Positions 25,701 to 40,700 of a stretch of 64,000 nucleotides of DNA are shown here, in pieces (position 1 is the stretch's first letter; each line of letters starts with the position of its first letter). Made by a program: the position numbers and the translations under genes. The stretch lies in the NCBI GenBank assembly GCA_944474755.1, contig OX104122.1:24825714-24889713 (forward strand). The letters are read 5' to 3'. The notes beneath the pieces were generated by a model. That model did no database searches. It worked only from the letters and a program-made list of their open reading frames with translations, and was not told the origin of the DNA. The stretch comes from Limnoperna fortunei (Eukaryota; Mollusca; Bivalvia; Mytilida; Modiolidae).

Positions 25701-28700
25701 GTGCTCCATTACTTACAAAAATTTTGTATATTCGGGTGATACAAAATTGTAACAGCTTTTCATATATATCATTATTTTCATACAGACGAAATATATTCAT
25801 ACCATTTAACTACTGACTATGACTTCTTATCTTAAAATATAAGATTGCCAGGTGTTGTGCTACTTACGCAACTTTTTTTACTGATGTTTTGCACACAACA
25901 TAGGTAATAGGTGGAGGTCTTTTCATCATCAATAATGACGTCACACTTGAACGGATATCTAATACATGGGTAAGCAGATAGAAAAAACTAACACAAATGA
26001 GTAAAATGAAGATTTACATGATTAATTTAATGTTATACTTCATTAAACGTTTCGGGAAGAAAACTATTTTTAGCAAAAATATTAAATACATCGATAATAG
26101 GTCGTTTCAGGCTAGTAAGAAAATGTGTACTGACGTTGATAAAGTATGTAAAAAGCTAATGGGTCAAATCTAAGACGTCTTTTTTGCCATCGGGAAAATG
26201 ACGTAGGTAAATTTATTAACGTGGTGTGTATATTTAGATATTCCATCTGCTAAAATAGCCATGGAACAATATGTTACGACGACAGGAAAAAATGTGTCAA
26301 TCGAATATGAAGTAACTCACACTGATGCAGTATATTGATATAAAGATAAGACAGTCCTCAACGTGGGCATCAAATATAACTTTGGTGCCACACAGAATAC
26401 AAGTCTGTTGATATATGATGTTACAACTAATGACAGTGGAGTCTATAAATGTAATGTGACCAATAAGTTTGGATCTCACAGTGTGGAGACATTGCTAAAA
26501 ATTGTACGTAAGTGTATTTATTTGTTCTATCTTTTCGTTTAATAAAGAGTTATTTCAAACAAAGAATAAAATTTCTTAGTGCCACATTGTGTGATTTTAC
26601 TGAATAAGAAAGTTATAATCTTGCATTTAATATTACTGCTTTAATAATACATTTATACACCTTCAAAGTGGCATTATGTTTTCAGATACTGTTATTCTGA
26701 ACTCAAGCTATGAGAAAACGGCCAATGAATCTGTTACTTTACAATGTTTGATCTGCGATGCCGAAGAAGTAAAATGGCGGCATAATCATAAGAACATTCA
26801 AACAGATAGTGATAGATTTTCTGGTGGTAATATAATAGTACCATCGTTAACAGTAACAAAGCTCAACAGAGACGATACTGGAAAATACCAGTGTGAATCA
26901 TTGTACGGGTCTGTTTCTTCTGTTAGTAGTGAAATTATCTTAAAAATACGAGGTAAATACATTTTTGTCTTTGAAATATTGTAAATATTTTCAAGAAAAT
27001 ATTATATTAAAATTACTTTCAATCTCATATTTGAACCATTTATTGATTTTTCTTTGAAACTGAGCGTTTAATTTTTCAGTTATATTCACAAATAATTTTT
27101 TAAAACCTAGCTAAAAATATGGGTCCAAATTTTGGTCATATTTTGACACACAAAATAAAGTGGCTTCGAAACTCAACACTTTTGTAAATAAACTATTGAT
27201 ACTAAATAGAATGAAAGTTGTTTGGCTTATTTTTGGAGTTTTTATTTTATTTTACTCATGCAGTTTAAAGTTACCTATTACAATGTTGAAACGTATTTAT
27301 AAGTATCAATATTTTATAGATAAGCCAATTGTCAAGCCATTTGAGAAAAACATTCAAACTTCTGTCGGTGAAGACGTTATGATACCGTGTTCATTTGATT
27401 CTTATCCTACACCAACTCGTATTTTCTGGACTAAAGATGACAATATTATCAATGTACCAGACAATACAAAGTACAATGGTAGTAATGTAAAAACTCCGTC
27501 ACTTACTATCTACAATATAGTGAACACAGATTCAGGTATATATGTATGTTATGTGGACAACAACATAGGAATTAGCTCTGGAACATCTATACAGCTAGCT
27601 GTTGAAGGTATTGTATAATTCTTCGTATTTATTTTCCTGGAATTTGCTACGATTTGTCATTTATCTGATTTGTCTTAATTATAGCATATAAACATTAAGT
27701 AACTTTTCAATGTAACTTTAATTTAGAAGAACGAAAACTACGCTACGCTACCTTTTCATTGACATCCCAAGTAAAGAGAAGAATGCGACCGTAAAGGATT
27801 GTTGCTTCTTAGTTGCAAATAACTCCTAACTCAAAGGTAGTGTTTATTGATTGATTATCAAATATATTATTATGTTAAAATATTACTAATTTGGTGTCCT
27901 TATAAGTCTATCTTTTTGCAAAGAAAATGTTAAGATAACAATAAAATTCAAGTTCGACAGGCAAAACCCGTGGTCATCAGAAAACACAAGAAAAATGATT
28001 TTTTGCAGTATACAATCTTAATTACGCGTGGAGCAGGTCGGTATTAATATTTATTTTTTGAAGATGTGTGTCTGTTTGTTTTAAAGTTGTCCATTCCTAC
28101 TTTACCATGGTTTTTTCAGTCTACCACTTATCTTTTTTTGTTTCTCTATATCCAAACTTGTAATTTTTTCTTGACATGCTCTTATTATTCGTATTCGGTC
28201 AGCTTTTTTGATCTTATAGAGTTGTCTTTAAATTGAAACAAGCAGTGCTCCGAACCTCTCTATACGGTGTATGTTTACTTTTTTAGATTTTTCTGTCACT
28301 TTTAACTTGACTTTCATTCATTTATATTAATTTAAAATAATATCCTTTATAACGCATTGCAATGTTACGAAATTACTCATATGGACAAACTATTTGAATA
28401 TGTCAGTATGTTTAGTTGCAGAGGCATCAACATTTACCAGCATTATAGGACCAGTAGCGGGAGGTGTTTTCGCTGGCGTCTTAGCTGTTTTTATAGCAGT
28501 AGTTGCAGTACTCCTTTATACAAAAAGGTAGTTTAACTTATATAAGTTGCCAAAGTTATGCATTTTTCTATTTTCTATGACAGAAATTTTTCCTTGATAA
28601 GATAGCTTTCCAATAATGAAATAGTACCGTTTTGTGATAATTATTACTTTGTTCATTAGGTATTATTACATTAATATGTTTTGAGTGTACTTATAAAAGT

Positions 28701-31700
28701 ATTTGAGTTTTTAAAAGTCTTTGTACTACATCTGCATAATTTTAATATGTTCTGAAACAAATAACAAGCAAACCCAAGAATTAAAGGAGGACACACAATC
28801 AAAGAAAAACAGTTTCGAGATTCGAAATCCAAAGCTGTTAAACCTTTTAGTATGGTAAAAATCAGATGTATAAGATTAAAATGCAATCTTCTGTCGATCT
28901 AGGAGAAAAACGACAATGAAAAAGGAAAACAGGAGGGGCAATAATAAATTGAATCAAGACAAGTCTTCATATAGGCATGGTATGTTAAATCATAATTATA
29001 GCAACGCCATAATTATACATGTGGTTTAAAACTGTAAACCAAACTTGTTCATTGCATAACAATTGTAGAGATGTAATCTGCTATATTAGTATAAACACAG
29101 TATTGTATTTATATTATGTATGTTGTACTTCCAGTCCAATATTATGACGTACCAAAATTTTTGATGTAAAATACCGGAAATCAATTAACATTCACAGAAG
29201 CAATTACAAACTAACATTAAAATAATCATCTATATAATACTATATTGCTTACAAATACAGAATTCTAAAAAACAGTACTGAAAATAACAAAATACCTGAA
29301 TTGCCCAAGTATTATAATGTAAATATATAATATAATAAAATTGAATACAATATGCCAATAACTAATACTTTTTTATTCTGGTTTTGCCATATCAAAACCA
29401 ATCCGATTAAGAGTCCAGCAACAACACTATTCCAAATCTGATATATCCGATATTTTCCCAATATTAGCATGTTACATGTTTAAAGCATCCCTTTTTCGTA
29501 TTTCAGAATCAGTTTAATCTCACTTCTGGCATTCTAGTATAAGATCATTTCCGTGATTGATTTTGGTATTTCCAATATAAAACAATTCCAATTATGTTTA
29601 ATATTGTCAAGATTTAAACTAACCATGACAGGTTATGCCAACATCTGTACTATTAATAATCTGATACTTCCATGTAAATACCATTAATAACAATGATATT
29701 CCAATTATATTATTTTCAGTGTTAAATCCATAGCTCTGTAATAATTTAAATTAAAACCATACCATTTATTATGTCAATATTAACAGTAACATAGTTTTGA
29801 TCTCCATACTATAACAAATTCAACTATGAATATTTGAGTCCAATTCTTGTCTATAATATAACCATTCCTACTTTGTAGTTACGGCCCCAAAATCTGGTGT
29901 TTCCAGTAAATTAGTTCTGCTATTTCTACGATCATCGCAATTTGAATATTTCTTAAAATAAAAGTTTTTATGGTCTAGTATATAAGTAATCAATTTGTGG
30001 AGTCGATCACATCGAACTCTCAATCTCAGTGTTTACAGACCACATGATCAATACAATGTGAAGTACCTTAACCACTCGGCCACGAGGCCTTTATTATATT
30101 GATATATTTAACGTTTTGGTTTTTTTGTTTATATAATGTTAAGAAGTCAAATCATGTAGTACGTTATCGCATTATCGTATGGATATTTTGCAGTTCTACT
30201 AGTGTGGCAATTATTTCCCTTAGATCCGTTTGTTTTATATTGTATTTTCTGTAGTAAAGACATTTAATGGACAAAGGGGATAACGTCTAATCTTGAATAG
30301 GAAACGGAATGACATTAGTACATTATTTACATTTAACAAATTAGGACCAACATTTGGACAAGACAACCCACGCAAGTTGACAATTTTGGATGTCCACCTC
30401 TTAAGAAAACCACTGCTTATTTTTAGTCTAAATGACATGAGTGATATTATATTAACCTGTTTTGTACAAGTTAGCTGTACGATTTAGAACGAGACCTGTT
30501 CGTTTCTGAAATCAGTATTTTTAATTAAAGTAATTTGTATTTCAAATAATTTGCCTTAAATAAACGCTAAAATGATCATAATTTCATAAAAGAGTATCTT
30601 TAAAAAGAATTCAGTAGACAATGAGTGGAAACTTCAATGCATTAATACGGTTGAGGTAAACAACAACTATCATTGGACTGCTTTTGTTTTAAGCTAACTG
30701 AATACATGTGTTTCGTTCTGCGTGTTCCGTCTTTAGAATAAACAGTAATAATTTAACATTTAATTCTTATTTGCTCGTTTATAAGCAACACTAAACGATT
30801 CGATTGTATATATAATCTTACCTTTTTAAAAACATTATAAAATGTGTGGTCAATTACTTCATGAAACAATACGGAATGTAACTATTTTTCAGAAGCAAAT
30901 AATGAAGAAATGTACATTCGTCATGAAAAAATGGTGTCCGCCTTGGAAACAGATGTATGCTTACCAGTTACAAACTCGGTACAAAATAGTACGGAAGATG
31001 ACAGTCATACATATTTTAACGTTGGCGATGCTAAAACAGCTGTTCAAGTAGAGGACTTAAAAGCGTACATAGCAAAAAAGGAAATAAATGATGGTCTAAG
31101 GAAAGAATATAAGGTAGTAATAAATATATATTTGGTGACGGAAAATTATATTAAGTAGTACAACACACAACAGAGTTCAAATGACATTGATATTCACAAT
31201 TTTATACGATGTTAACGTATACAATAATCTTCTTATACCTTTGTCTTTTTGGCGGATAAAATGAGTGCTCATTTTGTTAAATTTTTTTTAAGTGGTTTTT
31301 AGGAAAAACATTTGCATTTATATTATGCCTTGTAGAACTAATTGACGAAATCATTTAGAGATACTCATTATGAAAAGTCCATGAAATGGTCAAGAGCAAA
31401 GCTAAATTACATGTATGCTCGCATTCATTCAACTGTTTTTTAAGTCTATAACTGTTGAAAAATTCTGATGCCTTTCATTTTTTCACTAATATTAAAACGC
31501 AACGCTCGTTAAATACTCGATTTTCTTTTTCGTGATAAAATAAATAGGTAAAACTGCATTTTTTACACTTTTTCTAAACATTAAATAACTTTTTTTCTGG
31601 AATCATTAATCTCATGCAAGTATATCTTTCTGCCTTAAATTATTGCAATTGTTTATTTTTACATGTTTTAATTTCCTTTAAATACTCAAAAGATCAGCAA

Positions 31701-34700
31701 CATTGTCCATTTCGTATATCTTTACATGGTATTTCAGCACGTGACTGATTGTTGACGTCATAATTATAAGTGTTCGGGACGTTGACTAAAAATTTTGAAT
31801 TTGAAATATTATTTTACTACTTGCAAAATATTGTTTTTGTTATTTCTTTTTATAATATTGAATTTAAAATATAAGAATTGTTTTCAATTGTTGGTTAAAT
31901 TATTGGAAATAGACTACTTTAGGTGGGTTTACGCTGAACATAAACCGATTCGCGGTTTATTGGCGTAAACCTACCCAGAATCGTCCATATCCAATAATCT
32001 AACCAGCAATTGAAAACAATCCTTAAAAAATTACCAAACTGCTTAATCATTTTAATACTGTTAACACATAATTTAAAGATGAATTATAAGTATAATTAAT
32101 TATGTGAAGAAGAGTTATCCTGAACAATAATTACATTATTTTCAGAAAATACCATACGGTATTCTGCATCCAACAACAAAAGCAGAGCTAAAGGAAAATA
32201 TGCCAAAGAACAGGTTTAAGACCACTTTCCCCTGTAAGTATATTAAATTCTCATGGCTTCTTTTAACTTTAAAATGCTCTTTGGTCTTTGTTTACGAATA
32301 AAAAAGTTTTGTAATATTTTTTCCTGTTTCAGATGACCACACAATAGTTTTTCTAGAGACTGTACACGAAACAGCAAATTCTGACTATATCAATGCTAAC
32401 TATGTCGATGTAAGTTATTTTACGTCATGTGATTTTACTCATCATAATACGAACAGAAAGTAACTAACTATTGTCTGCTTTCCACCAAAAATTAGACTAA
32501 TAAATAAAATGTGTTTTATGTATAGTTTAAATTTCAGACAGTTTTCAAAGGAATGTTTTATCTGGCGTCATGTCTTTTAGTGCCTTTCATTGTATTTTTA
32601 TTCTTACATAATTTTATACATAATAAACTTTTTAATAAAAGAGGTAATACCCTGTTTTTATAAAAGAATAAGGATGTTGCATTAAACAGTTTTGCTAATG
32701 CCAGTGCTAATTATTTTGCTGAATCCAAAACATGTTTCTAAGCTCAAAAGTATGTTGCTAGGCCCAAATTTGAAATTTAAAATGTATGTCTACATTGTGA
32801 AGAAATGTTGTAAATCCCTAACAGTACAAATTATACATTTATCGTATATATTACAAACATTTGCAGGGATTTAACAAAGATAAATGCTACATTGCATCAA
32901 AAGGTAACTATGCATATTATCTAAGCGATTTCATATTTTACGTTTGTTATGGTTCGTGATTATAAATATAACAGTGAATGTACACTGCATTATCTTGGAA
33001 TAAAATGTATTTACGACCTAGACATTTTCAGCAAGAAATTTACCAATTTTATAAATAAGAAGCACATCAGAATACGACACAACAAGCAAACAAGGCCATC
33101 TGCTAATAACTTCATATTTAAATTTTACTGATCATTGTGAAGATTTTGAAAAAAACACAATATGTAAAGTCATATAATTTACTCCAGATTTTAAACATAA
33201 TTTTAAATACATAAAGAAGCACTAGTAGCTCAAACATTTAAGTTTTTTAAAATTTGAAAATTTATGGCGTTCAAATAACGTCACTTTAAATCAGTGTTGG
33301 CTAGAACACGGAACTGTCAATCAGTTATTAAAACAGTAACCGCAAAGTTTAAGAGCGTGTTGACAACTGGGCAAGTATTAAATCAAGTGATTCAAATTAT
33401 GTTCTGTTTGGTTCTAATCTGGTGTCTTACACGGCCGTGGATATAGACCGGTAAAGTTTCTTGGTAGAGAGACTCTTACAGTAAAATATGTTCTCCTGTG
33501 TCGGCTAAAACGTTGAGTGTCAGCTGTTTTTTTGTATAGCTATAGCATTCTATACTTTACTGGCCAGTAGACAAACAAGGTTGATGCTTCGGCTACCTGT
33601 CTAGTCTTAGCAAATCGAGGAACAGTTTAAGGACTAAATGAATTAAGAGAGACCTTATCCCAATTCAATACTCTTTATAAAATGACCGGTTCTCACGTAT
33701 AACAGCAAAACTTTTTCAGAGCCTTTCCTGTAAGGAATGACAAACGTGAAACAAAGATTAAGTATGATATACAAGCACTATCGTCGGTTTTCTTTCAATT
33801 TTTGAACATTTAGACTATGTATATACACGTTTTAATTAAAAAAAATTGCATTTGGCAATAAAGCGTTTCTGCTTTTCCGAATGTATATATGAAATTGATG
33901 CTAACGTCAAGATAGCATGCTTGGACTTGAACAGTTTGTTGTTATAAATTTGTATTATAATGCTAGAAAGTTGTATTTGTATTAATTGTTTGTTATTTAT
34001 CTTAGAAACTTTTGTAGCTTCTTATTAATTAGTTATTGCAATGAAATAATGGCTTTTTAACTGTATGTTTCTTTTGGATATATTTTGTCATTTTATTAAA
34101 AGTAAAATCTTAAAGTTAAAGGCAAAACATATCTTAAATTATCAGATCACTGAGTTTTATTGGTAAGCCGATCAGTTTTAGATCCACGTTGTTTGATGTC
34201 CTCGTGGTTCTGGGGCCAAGTTGGTTTATGGCCGACTTGTTATGTACCCACTATATATATATGGATGGATAAAGCAGAAAATTACGCCAACAGACATCTA
34301 TTTTTATAATTAATACATTTTTAACTGTAACTATTTTGTTGCGATTTAAGGACCAATAAAACAGACTTTGCGAGACCATTGGCGGATGATATGGCAACAC
34401 AACACAAGACAAATAGTGATGTTAACAAACTTGGTTGAAGGTTCCAAGGTGATGTATTATTTATGTACAGCATTGCAAAATTAATCAAAGAAACAATGGA
34501 TACATCATTCAAGTTGCTGTTATCAAACTGAAATCAAGTATCGGAAGAATATTTTCTCATTCAATTCTTGATATAATTTTAAGATATTGAACGGCCCATT
34601 TTTTTATTCGATCTCTGCATATACACTTTTACTCCATTGCAACACCATAGGTACACATGACGAATACAGAAAACCTATCTATTTTAAAATGCTAAATATG

Positions 34701-37700
34701 GCCGTTTTGTAGAATACAAAAACACTCGATTTTGGCATAGCTTATTTTAGTTGTTATATCAAGAAACGTTTAATAGATATATGTATAACATCTGCTGTCA
34801 TATAAAAGAATCAGTTTGATTGGTAATCAAATTTATATAACATTTATAAGAGCATGACCTAAATAAGTTTAAAACTATGAATACTATTTACATGTTGCAA
34901 CTTCATAATTTTTCAGGTAAAATGCGAACGGTACTGGCCCATTGGTGGCAAACCGATGACACTTGATAACATTGTTATGACTTTAGAGAGTGAAAATGAA
35001 AGAGCTGCTTATATTACTAGAGAAATATCAGTTGAAAACAAAAAAGTATGATATTCAATCATTAAGTTGTCATAATGTTCCAATAACTTTTATCAGCACG
35101 CTTTGTTACAAGTTTCGCTATAGCTAAGGTAAGATGAGCACATACACCTATGATTACTACTATCTCGTTCTCTTCGTATTCGTTATAAAAAGTGAGAGTT
35201 AGATAATTTCTTTATTTGTGCACTAAAGCAGTCGCGTTAGCGACACTTGATCTTGCCTGTTTAGCAGGGTTAACATCTGCTGCAATTTATGATGGGATTA
35301 CGTCAGTCGGAGAACGACATTCCGAGGTTTCGGGTGGAAGAAGCAAATTTCAGTCAATTTATGTATTAGAGCAATTACAGGTTTTCTGTTTTATATAGAA
35401 AAATGGTTAGCTTTTTGGCCTTCACTATACATGTTGTACTTTTATATATGTATTCTCAACCTGGTGTTTAGACAAATGAGAAGAGGTCTGTTATCCAATA
35501 CCACTTCACAGCGTGGCCTGATCATGGTACGCCTGACCCACTATATCTTGTACTGTTTCACAAACACTTCATGAATGACCACAACAAGATGCAAGGAGGG
35601 CCTGTTTTGGTTCATTGCAGGTATGTTAACATTATCAGATGTAAATTTTTCGGAAACCAATTTCCATGATAAATAAAAAAAATAACTGTCACATGGTAAT
35701 GCAATAAATACTGCTGACTATTTTTAGTATCCCGGAGACTATTTTATGTCAAGTCAGTTAATAGTTTAATTGTTTTAATCCACATTTAAATCTTATTTCA
35801 TATACTTTTTTCTAAATGACGTTGGAGGGAGTGTAAGGTTCACGTTTTCTCTAAAATGTCAACTATAGTTAACTGAAAGTTACTGGTTCTACTGTAGACA
35901 TATTATAGCAAGCATCGCAGATGTGAGCTATACGGTTACATGCGTGTGTGTACAAAAAGTCATGTGATCCATATGAATAAATCCAGTTCAGATGGTAGCT
36001 GAGCTATCCTAAGAAAATATTGTAGACGAGCACAAAAATATATAATATAAAAGTAGACAAAAAATAATTTCGACATCGATAAAATTAAAGTGTTCATTTT
36101 TTTAAATTTCTACAAAAATGCCTGACAATTTTTGTTTAATCTGAAACGCAGTATTTGAAGTTAACAGTTTTGTGACGTCACTAACCCATTATAGAAAGAC
36201 GTCACGTCATTAATGGAATGCAGACGTACTGTAAGGGCTCTGCAGTAACGACATAAACAATGTGCGATGCTCGCATTTAGGCTGCGCCTACATTCATATC
36301 ATCTTTTGTTATAATATGGTAGAATATTTTCCTAATTTATGTAAAAGAATTATGTTTTATTATTATATGATTCTTTAGTTATTTGTTTACTTTCCCAGTG
36401 CTGGTATTGGCAGAACCGGGACCTTCATAGCACTTGACGCACTGTTAGAAGAAGGACGCTCTACAGGAAATGTAGACATTATCAAATGTGTAAACAAAAT
36501 GAGGTATTGTCGAATGAATATGATTCAAACTGAAGTAAGTACTTTGTTCTAAGAGTTCATTATAGATATTTCGATATAAGAATGTAGCCTAAAACCTTCA
36601 CCTGATATATAACTATAACAGATGTGTCACACATTTGTAGCTTTATATCTTTATAGTTACTACACTTGTCACTTTAACTTATAAAGTTAATAGTAAATAT
36701 TAAACTTCTTAACGTTTTTTGTGTGGGTGTTACCTACAAATTCACTTACTGATTCTAACGGCGTGCAGGAACGTATACTTTGATGTCAAATCACCTCTGC
36801 ATATTTTGTTAAATGTCGCCATTCTAACTAAAGGATCGGATAAATAAATTTCTAAAAACGTTACAAGTGGCGATGACTATCTTTTGTTTTTGTAACGTGG
36901 TACATGAATGACTTAAAGATTTGAATTTTTGTCTATCTGTCGTCTTCATGCTCTTTTAAACAGCTTTTGTAGAAGAAAAACATGTTTTCAGTGCTACTGT
37001 ACTTTAAGATGTGTGTTTAAAACGCACAAGATTAATGTATTGACTTAAATGACACAGTATGTTTGTTTATATTACATATTATCAGTGATCTTGTTTACCT
37101 TAGAGAGGTAAGTTCTCTTACCAAAGATAGATTATTTTCTTCGAATAATATTCCTCCAAAAATAAAAACTGGACGTCCTGATATGGCCAAAAGATTAACA
37201 AAGTGGCGTTAAGCTAAACATAGTTTTAACAGTATATGTGTTTGTTTACATTCCACAAGAAAATGATTTGTTTACATTACGCAGGATCAGTATGTTTGTT
37301 TGCATCACGCATTGTTAGAAGCCTTTTCAATGGAGGATACGTCTATTTCCAAAGAAAATTTTGTACTTTTTTGGCGTGATATTCAGTCTGATAAACGTCC
37401 AGTTAATCAACAAAGACTGAATGAAGAATTCAGGGTATTTAGTTATAAACAATAAACATTAAAAAACCATTATTTATTTCAAAATCTTGCGTTAAACATA
37501 CTTACAATTGAACTAATGTGACTGAAAAAGACTATAACTCCAAAACAAACAAAAAATACTAACAACGCATCAAGACTAACATGATCGGCTAATTATTCGT
37601 TTGTTGATTTTCGTCAAAAGGAATATTTCAACTATAATTAGGAAAATCAGCGTGATATTAAGGTGTACTGCTGTAGTAATAAGACTTACAACAATAATAT

Positions 37701-40700
37701 CTTTTGCAGAAATTAAACATAAAGAAATCGGAACACGAGGATCCTGTGTATAAAGATGCAACAAGCACAGAAAACATTGATAAAAATAGAAATAAAAGTG
37801 TTCTTGCGAGTATGTAGTAATGCTTTCTCCGTTTGATGTAAACTATCGCATTCATAATGTGGTATTTCTTGATTTTTCCACTTTATGTAAAGTTTATATA
37901 AGGACAATAAACTAGCATGCTATTATACAATGAGAAATTACTGTATTTATGATAAATTATTATACACATATAATTCCTTTTACAGCTTATTTATGGTATT
38001 GCAACCTTGACAGAATATTAAACTTAGTACACACAATATAAAAAATAATAACAGTGCATTAATTATGGTTTATGTGTGAACTGTTCGTTATTGTGTTCAC
38101 ATAAAATTAATGTGATTTCTTTCAGTGGATAATAACCTAGTGTCCGTTGAGAAGGGAAGATCAAACTACATCAATGCTGTGCAGGTCCCCGTATGTATGC
38201 CAGTTGTTAAAGTCAATATCTTGACTAAAGTTCCCAAAACACAAAATAACATTAAAATTCACTACAAACGTGTTGCATTAAGAGTTTAGAGTATATTTTT
38301 GTACAAGTAATACTCAACGCATGGCATTATTTAAAAAATGATGTTGACTTAAATAATAAATTAAAATCAGCCATAAATAGGAATTTGTAATGCCATTCTA
38401 ACATGTAGTCTTCCTGTACAAATGGTGCACGGCTTTTACACCATACACATACTATTCAAGTTAGTTGTTTATAATTGTCAGATTTAAAAATAATAGCTAC
38501 GATACAAAATGTTTTTGAACTTATTAACATACTATGCTAATTATTTTGAATAATTCATTCTATATATTTTTTAATTTGTTTTAGTCATACACAAAATTTG
38601 TGGGATACATAACAACACAGCTTCCTTTACCCGATACTAAAATTGACTTTTGGACCATGATCCGGGATCAACACTCATCAACTATCGTTTTAATACTGAA
38701 TGATCTCAAAGAGGTATATGTCTGCATATAAACCTTAAAAGCGAAATAATACAGTATTGCACAAAGCCGTCCATCCATCGACCCGTAAAGAAATTGTATT
38801 GTAACAACTCATAGTTTAATCTACAAACTTATTCAAGCTAAAAATATAATGGGCTTTGTTCAGTAATCTTACCTAAATATAAAATCAAACGTTTGACCAT
38901 GTCCCTTAATTATTAGAACGCTATGTTTCTGTTAAGGTAACAGTGTGACCTTCACTTGCAAATAAATCTACTTCAATGTATGTGACACCTAAGTGCCTTT
39001 TCCTCATTGTGACTTTTGGTTACCTGTCTTTAACATTGTTCGAAATGCCAATCGCTAAGAAACATAAACAAGTATTAGAATGACAATCGGTTTGAAGTTT
39101 TTTAGCACTAAAACCTACTGCATCAAAATTAACAACCATCTGAACCCAACTATTATTACGCACACCACAGCGTCTATTTTCACACATACGCGGCTATGAT
39201 GATAGAGTAATGTATATTGAAAGCACAATTAAAATTTATACGATCTCACAAGTTATTTATTTGTATAATTATCTTTTCATGACATAGATAAGAGTAACGT
39301 GTATAAGATAAAAATTAATATGGAAAGCGAAACATACATATCGCTCCAACTGTATACACAAGATGCAATTGTCAAACCTATTTCAAAGATATGTTGTGCA
39401 TTTTTCCATGTATCTGATTTTTATTTGGAACATTTTCAATTCAAGCCAATATAAAATAGGACAGCCAATCCTGGACACACTAATATTGTTTCATAAAAAC
39501 AGGACGTACGATTACGCCAATATATCAGGTTTATCTGAATGTCCATTTATCATGTTTACTATTCTTACCATTCGTCAAATAAAACTTTGAGGCTATGTTA
39601 CTTTGCGGAAAACTTTTATAATTTGTTCTTAGGGTCTTTTATTTATCTTTAGCAATGTAATCTAACCCGTCTGTCAGATTTGAGGTAGTGCATTATATTT
39701 GTAAATGTTGTAACATAATTATACCCCCACTCGTTAGAGAGAGGGCTATATTGCAATCACTTTGTCCGTCTGTCTGTCTGTTTGTCTGTTGCAAACTTTT
39801 GTAATAGATTTCTCGGCTTCTACTAAAGGGATTGATTTCAAATTTGGTGCACAGCTTTAGCATGATGAGTTGTACCGTGCCTCCCATTCAGGTAAGTCAG
39901 TTATCTACTTCCTGTTTTCCGATTCGACTTAGACTGTTTCAAGGGTCAAAATAGGAAAATTTTTCGAACAGGTTTCTCGGCTTCTACTAAAAGGATTGAT
40001 TTAAAGTTTAGTGCACAGCTTTCCAGGTAAGTCAGTTATCTACCCCCGGTTTTCCGAGCCGAAAAATGGTCGAGTAGGGTATACTAGTGCTGGTCTATGT
40101 TATGTTTACATTTTCTTCTATTTTTCGTTTTACAATTTGCAGGCAGACTTGGTGTATGCAATATCAGATGACTCTTTTACTTGTGGCCAATTCAGTGTCA
40201 AAATAAAAAGAAAAGACAACATTGAAAATAACATCACCGAGGCAACACTTGTTCTGAATAAGAAGGTAATAGCTTAATAACATCAACTTATAAAACAGTA
40301 ATTACGTAAAGAAGGCGAAACATTCTCACAAGAACTTGCCTCAAAAAGGAAAACTACCACACGCTAGAGGTTGCAACCATTTCTTCTTTAATGCAAATGA
40401 GTATAATATTTTAACAATCTAACAATATAATGATTTATTAGACGAATGTTACGTTTTTTGATAGATTTCCTCATATCTGTAACATGTTTGCACTTGCGTC
40501 GGTTTTTAACATGGTTAGTAATTATTGCACATTGACTTTGCCACTAAAATAAAAGAACGAAAGCAACCAGAAAAGCAAGTGTTTTGTTTATTTCGAAATA
40601 CCTGAGTTCATCTTGTTATGTTAGTTGAGTTTGTTTTTCTTATCTCTATATGTTACCTTTTTCTGCCGTTAATTGGAGTTTATCGTTTTTATTGCATTGC

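Noticed and set aside
30000..30093. Functional tRNA gene on the minus strand
   Set aside because: The same head occurs in other SINE copies and no cloverleaf pairs; treated as a SINE.
34321..34512. 63-residue ORF on the minus strand
   Set aside because: It is the shadow of phosphatase exon 14, which reads correctly on the + strand.
37576..37907. Overlapping hydrophobic ORFs on the minus strand
   Set aside because: They overlap phosphatase exon 19 and have no domain pattern.
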